Source: a virus. Taken from it: 62,221 nt of DNA. Below are positions 58,120-62,221 of this stretch, piece after piece (positions within the stretch are counted from its first letter, which is position 1; every line of letters begins with the position of its first letter). The stretch lies in the IMG/VR virus record IMGVR_UViG_3300008120_000047, positions 1 to 62,221 of that record. The stretch is one strand, 5' to 3'. The notes beneath the pieces are model-generated. The model was not told the DNA's origin and made no database searches. It saw nothing but the letters and a program-made list of their open reading frames with translations. The position numbers and the translations under genes are program-made.

Positions 58120-58577
58120 CAGTACAGCTTGTATATGGTTGCTTTTCCGTCGCGCATAGCACGCAGCACGCGCTTCTTATTGTTCCCTTTGTGGTATGAC
58201 ACGTGTACCCATTCTGGATTCTCGTCGTTACCGAACTCCCAAATCAGTTGATTGAACTCTAGGTTCTTCTTGATAAATTCAAAAACCTCTTTGTTTGTGA
58301 CGCCTCCATGAGTATCTGCGTCAAGATCGAGCGCACGCCCAACCATATGCTCCGACGTTTTCGACCCTCCGACTGCTTTATTGAGTTCTTTGCAGCGGAA
58401 TCCTGATGATACTGCGATAGGTACATCGAAGTGGTCTCGTAAGGGCTGAAAAACATGAGTAGCTATATCTATAAGATTTGCAATGTCCTCTTTATCTGGG
58501 GCATTATTTATCCCCAGGCGCTCTGCCGTTATAGACTTTGTCACCTCCCTTAGGCTGAGGTTTTTGCTTAGTTGCAT
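58119..58577 (-). CDS. Endolysin, M15 family (D-Ala-D-Ala carboxypeptidase/endopeptidase)
   Basis: 152 residues without a signal peptide. The M15 zinc site is complete: SSGFRC, SEHMVGRALDLD (His-77, Asp-84) and EWVHVSY (His-125). Such enzymes cut peptidoglycan cross-links. It relies on the holin for export. It is coupled to the basic 47-residue protein by a TGATG overlap. An A/T-rich leader AATTCAATTAAAA precedes the ATG. Confidence 0.9.
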   Translation of the reverse strand: MQLSKNLSLREVTKSITAERLGINNAPDKEDIANLIDIATHVFQPLRDHFDVPIAVSSGFRCKELNKAVGGSKTSEHMVGRALDLDADTHGGVTNKEVFEFIKKNLEFNQLIWEFGNDENPEWVHVSYHKGNNKKRVLRAMRDGKATIYKLY

Positions 58578-58649
58578 TTTTAATTGAATTGTTATATGCT
58601 ACTACGGACGGGTTGACTCTCTTTATAGACGGGTTGAAGTACCCTCTGC

Positions 58650-59150
58650 TCACCGATTGAGGCCATTGCGAGCGTTGAGCATCTGAAGCAGCTGCTGCAT
58701 CCCGCCTTGGCCTCCTTCTTCGTCTTCTTCTTCCTCCTCGTATCCACCAGCCTTCTTCTTCATCATGCGCTCTGACTCGTTGTATCTCGTGCCAGTGGCT
58801 TCGTATTGTGCTACGTCGAGCTCGAACTCCCCGTTTTCGTTCTTTCTGACAGGGAAGTCTTCGTCGGCGATGAGGTCATTCCCCTCTTCGTCTCTAGCTA
58901 CAGCGTACTCGTTCCACACCCCATACACTTTTACAGGTGCTTGGCCAGGGACCCCCGTGTCGTACATGACGTACTCTCTATCCCCATCCATCATAACGGG
59001 TGAAGCGAACTGACCAGTGAGCATAAACTCGGGGCTTTTGGGCTTCTTGGGGTCGCCACCACCTTGCATAGCTCTCATCATGGCTTCCATTCCACCACCT
59101 TCATTGAATTTCATAAAGGAATTACTTACTCCTGTGTAGTTGCTGGGCAT
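58650..59150 (-). CDS. Hypothetical Gly/Glu-rich protein, 166 aa
   Basis: The N-terminus has FMKFNEGGGM, like the Y/F-x-x-GG starts of the genes at 59670 and 60089. A beta-rich middle (FASPVMMDGDREYVMYDTG; VKVYGVWNEYAVARDEEGND) and a Glu-rich, Gly/Gln/Met-rich end follow (EEEEEDEEGG). Charge-patterned and probably disordered at both ends. Perhaps a virion or assembly protein; no family recognised. Confidence 0.65.
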   Translation of the reverse strand: MPSNYTGVSNSFMKFNEGGGMEAMMRAMQGGGDPKKPKSPEFMLTGQFASPVMMDGDREYVMYDTGVPGQAPVKVYGVWNEYAVARDEEGNDLIADEDFPVRKNENGEFELDVAQYEATGTRYNESERMMKKKAGGYEEEEEDEEGGQGGMQQLLQMLNARNGLNR

Positions 59151-59151
59151 A

Positions 59152-59295
59152 TTATTTTTTATTTCTGCTAAGATACTTGAAATACTCTACTTGTCTAAGG
59201 CGGTCCTTTGCCCCTTTAAGGGTAGGTGATTCACCTAGGTTTCTCCCTTTAGAAGAAACTACTCGGTAACCGCCAGAAGACTTTTTTACTATCAT
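59152..59295 (-). CDS. Small conserved phage protein, 47 aa
   Basis: Sequence pattern GGYRVVSSKGRNLGESPTLK then AKDRLRQVEYFKYL. The VVSSKGxNLG...AxxRLxQVEYFK form recurs in very small proteins of many marine phages. Starts in an ATGA overlap with the upstream gene. Function unknown. Confidence 0.7.
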   Translation of the reverse strand: MIVKKSSGGYRVVSSKGRNLGESPTLKGAKDRLRQVEYFKYLSRNKK

Positions 59296-59459
59296 GCCTT
59301 TTTAGACTTCATCAGGGCCTTCTGAGATCTAGCCATTATTCTAGATGCTCTCTTCATGTTGCCCTTCCCAGAGTCAGCGACTCTTTCGGACTTGTCTTCA
59401 AGGCGCATGGCCTTGTCTGAAAGGCGCATCCCTTTTTTCTGTGATTTGGGGTAGTTCAT
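59292..59459 (-). CDS. Small basic helical protein, 55 aa
   Basis: ATG 59459 begins one base after the upstream stop. Lys/Arg/Ser-rich with a helical heptad pattern (MRLSDKAMRLEDKSERVADS) and RIMARSQKALMKSKK. An upstream in-frame ATG at 59597 would overlap the next gene and is rejected. Function unknown. Confidence 0.6.
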   Translation of the reverse strand: MNYPKSQKKGMRLSDKAMRLEDKSERVADSGKGNMKRASRIMARSQKALMKSKKA

Positions 59460-59460
59460 A

Positions 59461-59670
59461 TTACTTAATACGTCTAAATGTGTTAGGTTCTCCTTTGTAA
59501 AGCCACGAAGATTCTCCCTTTGGCTTGGGTCCTTCCAAGTCTTCAAGGCCAGCAAGGAGGCCAGAGACACGGCCCTGGTACTTACCAAGACGCTCAAGAA
59601 GCTTTTTAACGTCCTTCTTAGGCGGCTTCGGAGCCTTACCTCCGTCGCTGTACTTCTTCATGCACTTCAT
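59461..59670 (-). CDS. Small protein with MKCMKKYSDGG start, 69 aa
   Basis: The first residues MKCMKKYSDGGKAPKPPKK match the start of the gene at 60089 (MKCMKYSNGGG), and both genes are headed by TATATTTG-N4-ATG. The rest is a helix with Leu/Gly (LLERLGKYQGRVSGLLAGLE) and a Ser/Lys-rich end. Probably virion-associated (inference from the class of small Y-x-x-GG proteins). Confidence 0.65.
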   Translation of the reverse strand: MKCMKKYSDGGKAPKPPKKDVKKLLERLGKYQGRVSGLLAGLEDLEGPKPKGESSWLYKGEPNTFRRIK

Positions 59671-59674
59671 GATG

Positions 59675-59682
59675 CAAATATA
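59675..59682 (-). promoter_or_regulatory. Late promoter box TATATTTG, 4 nt before ATG
   Basis: Minus strand TATATTTG, CATC, ATG (59670). AATAAGG lies exactly 18 nt upstream, as at 40583-40590. No TTG at -33. Confidence 0.6.
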
Positions 59683-59702
59683 ATTAAGAAACTAATCAGC
59701 CC

Positions 59703-60089
59703 TTATTGGAAGTCAACTGTAGTACCAAGATTTCTTGGATTAGACTGAGGCTTTCCAGATCTCTTAACGGCCCTCATCCTTCTTTTCTGCTCTTTCTCCT
59801 TCTGCCTGGCCATCTCCTTCACAGAAATAACTCTATTGCTATCAAGGCGCTTTTTAGAGCTAAGTGTACCAGCCTTTTGACCAGCGTCACTGCTGCTTCT
59901 CACAACGGCATTTACAGTTATGCCAGATCCACCCGCAGCAGCCGTGTTTGAAGGCGCGTCGGGATTGCAAGATCTAGGGGTTTTACCGCTAGTTTCATTG
60001 AAATTCACTGGAGCAGCAGCAGAACTGCCTTTTCCACGTCTTTTTGGGCGATCTACACCACCGCCATTACTGTATTTCATGCACTTCAT
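59703..60089 (-). CDS. Small protein with MKCMKYSNGGG start, 128 aa
   Basis: ATG 60089 chosen because the TATATTTG box lies 4 nt upstream; an in-frame ATG at 60140 is beyond the box and rejected. Gly/Asn-rich N-terminus, a Ser/Ala-rich disordered middle, and a basic end (MARQKEKEQKRRMRAVKRSG). First gene of the late operon at the divergent region. Function unknown. Confidence 0.65.
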   Translation of the reverse strand: MKCMKYSNGGGVDRPKRRGKGSSAAAPVNFNETSGKTPRSCNPDAPSNTAAAGGSGITVNAVVRSSSDAGQKAGTLSSKKRLDSNRVISVKEMARQKEKEQKRRMRAVKRSGKPQSNPRNLGTTVDFQ

Positions 60090-60093
60090 AGCG

Positions 60094-60101
60094 CAAATAT
60101 A
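60094..60101 (-). promoter_or_regulatory. Late promoter box TATATTTG at the divergent region
   Basis: Minus strand TATATTTG, CGCT, ATG (60089). No TTG at the usual distance; T-rich upstream (GTGTCTTTTG). First late promoter downstream of the intergenic region. Confidence 0.6.
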
Positions 60102-60557
60102 CAAAAGACACAAAGCACCGCTTCCACAACTACTTTGCATTCTAGCAAGCGGGGCTCTCGCAAGCCCCCGCAGCTGCCTTAGCTAAAGAAGCGTAGCAAA
60201 GTTACAACTTTTTCGGGTAAAAGTCAAGTAGGTCTCACCGCCTGTGGATAAAATTTTTGAGTTATACGTGATCTTGGGGTTGCGCCCCTACATACGTGTC
60301 GTCACGCGTAAACCGAAACCGAATCCTAAGACCCCGTAGGGGTTCTTAGAGACAGATTTCACCTAACTTTTCAGCTTTTTAAGCTGATTGTCAAGCAGAA
60401 AGGCAGCTTTGGTTGAAGCAGAACTGCAATTGAGCTTTGTGAATCGTTGATTCACAGCAAGAAGCAAACCCTCCTCGTCTCACACCTAACCTCAGCTCAC
60501 CTCAGGGGGGCCTTACTCCCCTAAAGGGGAGTAAGAAATATATCAAGGGGGGTCAGA
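60102..60557. other. Divergent intergenic region with several hairpins, candidate origin/regulatory region
   Basis: No gene is seen. Hairpins: GCGGGGCT/AGCCCC-C-GC (60149-60171), CTAAGACCCC/GGGGTTCTTAG (60326-60349), GTGAATC/GATTCAC (60439-60455) and CTTACTCCCC/GGGGAGTAAG (60512-60535), the last two perfect. None is followed by a T-run on either strand. Late and early operons diverge from here, so replication origin, operator or packaging signals are the best guesses. No DnaA-box cluster or iteron set was found by eye. Confidence 0.5.
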
Positions 60558-60590
60558 TTTGCAATTTCGGAATTTGCCGTAGTATCTTTG
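60558..60590 (+). promoter_or_regulatory. Early promoter for the 60637 gene
   Basis: TTTG (60558-60561), a 21-nt spacer and TATCTTTG (60583-60590), the same boxes and spacing as the promoters at 437 and 61398. Leader of about 40 nt with AAACACTCTCAGCT before the ATG. Confidence 0.75.
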
Positions 60591-60636
60591 GGGCCATCGG
60601 TTTCGCTGTTGAAGCCGTCTCAAAACACTCTCAGCT

Positions 60637-61275
60637 ATGCTGAATCAAACCTCCCTCCTCTCTGACCTTCGGTCAACTGTCAATGCCCTGTCCTGCCGTC
60701 CCACCGCAGAGCGCAAGGCTCATGCCACGAAGCTCCTTCAGGAGCTGTTGGCTTTCGTCGATGGGGTTCAGGTCGGCTCCTCTCCTGCACCTCAGGTCAA
60801 GCACAAGACACCGAAGGTGTCGAAGGTTGCCAAGGTCACCAAGGCATCTCCTACGGAGATGGTAGCTGACCAACAGGAGCTTCGTGCAGCAACCCCAAAG
60901 GGGTTTGCTGTGACCAAAGCCGACAAGGTCAAGGCCGCTGAACGTGTTGCAAAGCAACAAGCCGAGGCTGTGGCTCGTCAGCCCAAGCCCGTGACGCCAG
61001 CCGCGAAAGCACCGAAGGTGCAAGCCGCTGTTGCCGCTCCGTCTTCAGAACTCTTGAGTTCTGTGACTGCGATGCAGGACGCCATGAAGCTCCTCTCTGA
61101 GCTTAGCTCAGCTACTGCGGTGGCTACGACGGAAGTCCGTAAGGACTTGACTTCACTCGAGGCTCGTGTCGCTGCTCTCGAGGCTAAGCCGAAGGCTTCT
61201 GCCAAGCGTTCACCGAAGCAGTCAGCTTTAGCTGACATGCTGCTCGACTCTGACTTCGACGGCATGCCTTGGTGA
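60637..61275 (+). CDS. Lys/Ala-rich protein with SSB-like acidic tip, 212 aa
   Basis: First early gene. Residues 1-45 are helical (LLSDLRSTVNALSCR), 50-130 a basic Pro/Ala/Lys-rich, histone H1-like linker (KTPKVSKVAKVTKASP; KAAERVAKQQAEAVAR), 140-195 an Ala-rich coiled coil (MQDAMKLLSELSSATAV; LEARVAALEAKPK), and the end is LLDSDFDGMPW, an acidic stretch with a hydrophobic tip like the SSB tail. It could coat DNA or recruit host replication proteins (inference). No family recognised. Confidence 0.7.
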   Translation: MLNQTSLLSDLRSTVNALSCRPTAERKAHATKLLQELLAFVDGVQVGSSPAPQVKHKTPKVSKVAKVTKASPTEMVADQQELRAATPKGFAVTKADKVKAAERVAKQQAEAVARQPKPVTPAAKAPKVQAAVAAPSSELLSSVTAMQDAMKLLSELSSATAVATTEVRKDLTSLEARVAALEAKPKASAKRSPKQSALADMLLDSDFDGMPW

Positions 61276-61373
61276 GCCGAAGGCTCCGCTGGCGTCAGGT
61301 GAGGCGTGAGGGGTGTGTGTGATGCACACTCGCTCATGCCCACACTGGGCCGCTCACAAGTGGAGTCACCATC

Positions 61374-61387
61374 TAACCTTTAGGTTA
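61374..61387. promoter_or_regulatory. Palindromic operator-like site, second copy
   Basis: TAACCT-TT-AGGTTA, the same arms as at 413-426, followed by AAAAAAATAAA. It ends 10 nt before the TTTG of the promoter at 61398. Two identical layouts about 1.15 kb apart across the terminal join point to shared control. Confidence 0.5.
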
Positions 61388-61397
61388 AAAAAATAAA

Positions 61398-61430
61398 TTT
61401 GGATTTGTGGAATCTTTGTCCGTATCTTTG
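61398..61430 (+). promoter_or_regulatory. Early promoter, copy of the 437 promoter
   Basis: TTTG (61398-61401), a 21-nt spacer and TATCTTTG (61423-61430). Flanking bases also match the copy at 437: TTTGGA..TGT.GAA, CCGTATCTTTG and CAATCAATC. It serves the genes at 61458, 61646 and 62022. Confidence 0.8.
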
Positions 61431-61457
61431 GGCCATCAATCAATCAAACCCCCTGTC

Positions 61458-61616
61458 ATGGGACACACACTCACCTCACCCCTCATGGAAGCTAAGCTTC
61501 AGCAGTTGTTTCAAGGTCTTACTCAGGACCAAGCTCACGCCACGTCATGTTACGCTCAGCTCTCTTGCAGAGAGCAGCAGTTTGCAGACATGCTCTTCGA
61601 GCAAGGCGACCTTTGA
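61458..61616 (+). CDS. Small helical protein, 52 aa
   Basis: ATG 61458 is the first start after the promoter; an in-frame ATG at 61407 is upstream of the transcription start. The product is helical and Gln-rich (MEAKLQQLFQGLTQDQAH) with two Cys and ends in a helical acidic tail (ADMLFEQGDL). Function unknown. Confidence 0.6.
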   Translation: MGHTLTSPLMEAKLQQLFQGLTQDQAHATSCYAQLSCREQQFADMLFEQGDL

Positions 61617-61645
61617 TTTTCATCTCACTACACACACATCACGTC

Positions 61646-61990
61646 ATGTCACAAGCACAAGTAGCGACTAAAGTCGCAAAGTCCATCAAGGCTAATCTCT
61701 CAGCACCCTTTTGGGTGCAGGTCATGTCAGATGACGCCGCACTCACCAGTGTAAACGGCACTACGTGCCATGTTTGGAAGTGGAACCTGCTCCTCCTTCG
61801 GAGGGATGTGAACCTCTACTCGAAGGGCATCCTGCCCCATAGGGGCTGGAAGGTCACGACGGTCAAGCGTTACCTTGGGGTGACGGGATCGGCTGACGTG
61901 TTGCGAGAGAAAGTCCATGCCATCTACGATGGCCTCGTCTCAGCAGACCGAGAGCGTTTCGAGCCGACCAAATCAGCCCATGTCGCCTAA
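61646..61990 (+). CDS. Hypothetical early protein, 114 aa
   Basis: ATG at 61646 follows the leader CACACATCACGTC; the longer frame from 61547 overlaps the preceding gene and is rejected. Beta/alpha mix (SAPFWVQVMSDDAALTSVNG; CHVWKWNLLLLRRDVNLYSKG) and a helical basic end (DVLREKVHAIYDGLV). The motif TTCHVWKWNL with Trp pairs is notable, but I recognise no family. Confidence 0.7.
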   Translation: MSQAQVATKVAKSIKANLSAPFWVQVMSDDAALTSVNGTTCHVWKWNLLLLRRDVNLYSKGILPHRGWKVTTVKRYLGVTGSADVLREKVHAIYDGLVSADRERFEPTKSAHVA

Positions 61991-62021
61991 TCATTCACCT
62001 CACCTCACATTACCTCACGTC

Positions 62022-62221
62022 ATGATGACCTTCAACGAATCCCGAAAGTACTTTGCAGAGCAAGTCCTTCAAACAGGTGGAGCTACGCTCCGAGCAGTAC
62101 GAAACGAGAAAGGAATCCAAGGATTCGAACTCCCGCCTGAGACGGGGTACATGGTCAGCTACAAGCTGACTGAAGACCGAGATTTCTTGGTCATCGAAAT
62201 CGATGACGACCAAAACATGAC
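62022..62221 (+). CDS. Hypothetical early protein, 5' part (continues at 2-415)
   Basis: ATG at 62022 (another at 62025) with the leader CACATTACCTCACGTC. The frame runs off the window end and continues, through the terminal repeat, to the stop at 415; full product 166 residues. N-terminal residues MMTFNESRKYFAEQVLQTGG are helical. Together with the 2-415 entry this is one gene. Confidence 0.8.
   Translation, partial: MMTFNESRKYFAEQVLQTGGATLRAVRNEKGIQGFELPPETGYMVSYKLTEDRDFLVIEIDDDQNM
62108..62221. repeat. Terminal direct repeat, right copy
   Basis: Identical to bases 1-114. It lies inside the gene that starts at 62022 and shows that the window ends overlap. Confidence 0.95.

Noticed and set aside
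1-62221. Temperate phage or prophage
   Set aside because: No integrase, excisionase, CI-like repressor or attachment-site pair was recognised, and the window closes on itself.

Overview
This 62 kb window looks like a complete genome of a virulent, short-tailed (podovirus-type) phage of a Bacteroidota host. The first 114 bases recur exactly as the last 114 (1-114 = 62108-62221), so the contig closes on itself with a unit of about 62,107 bp, and one gene (62022 through 415) spans the join. The host assignment rests on four things: promoters of the Bacteroidota type (TTTG, 20-21 nt, TAnnTTTG), the absence of Shine-Dalgarno sequences and their replacement by A/T-rich or CACATCACGT-type leaders, a VirE-N-type primase-helicase, and a dockerin-like tail of a kind common in marine Flavobacteriia. 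Capsid, portal and terminase resemble those of Bacteroidota podoviruses including crAss-like phages; this is inference from sequence pattern, not a search.

Layout. Plus-strand early region, 60.6 kb through the join to 16.06 kb: many small unknown proteins, packed with ATGA overlaps; two tRNAs (Thr-TGT, Ile-TAT); several hydrophobic microproteins; a DUF932 protein; a DnaA domain IV-like protein; ERF annealase plus RecE-type exonuclease; an SSB-like protein; a DUF3310 protein; primase-helicase; an endonuclease I-like resolvase; a second PD-(D/E)XK-like protein; and a monomeric B12-dependent ribonucleotide reductase ending at a strong terminator (16114-16142). No DNA polymerase, RNA polymerase, integrase or repressor of lysogeny was recognised.

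Minus-strand late region, 60.1 kb down to 16.18 kb: small basic or glycine-rich proteins, an M15 endolysin, a GroES-like protein with two domains, MazG, tRNA-Lys and tRNA-Arg, ThyX, large terminase, portal, a cluster of collagen-like and beta-rich fibre genes, scaffold, major capsid protein, head-tail adaptor and ring proteins, a 1,490-residue tail/muzzle-type protein, internal proteins, a 3,249-residue giant virion protein, a holin and a secreted M43 metalloprotease. One plus-strand winged-helix-like gene (57560-57988) is embedded in it. Early and late operons diverge from a 0.55 kb hairpin-rich intergenic region (60.09-60.64 kb) and converge at 16.1 kb.

How it fits together. Early proteins appear to take over host replication (helicase, initiator-like and annealing proteins, with the host polymerase), RNR, ThyX and MazG supply nucleotides, the late operons build a podovirion with an elaborate adhesion apparatus, and the holin, M15 endolysin and metalloprotease release progeny. 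Late genes use many ATA and AGA codons, matching the phage tRNA-Ile(TAT) and tRNA-Arg(TCT). The most unusual signals are promoters whose TAnnTTTG box lies exactly 4 nt before the start codon (leaderless mRNAs), the M43-dockerin protease, the tandem GroES, and the stem-enclosed tRNA-Ile.
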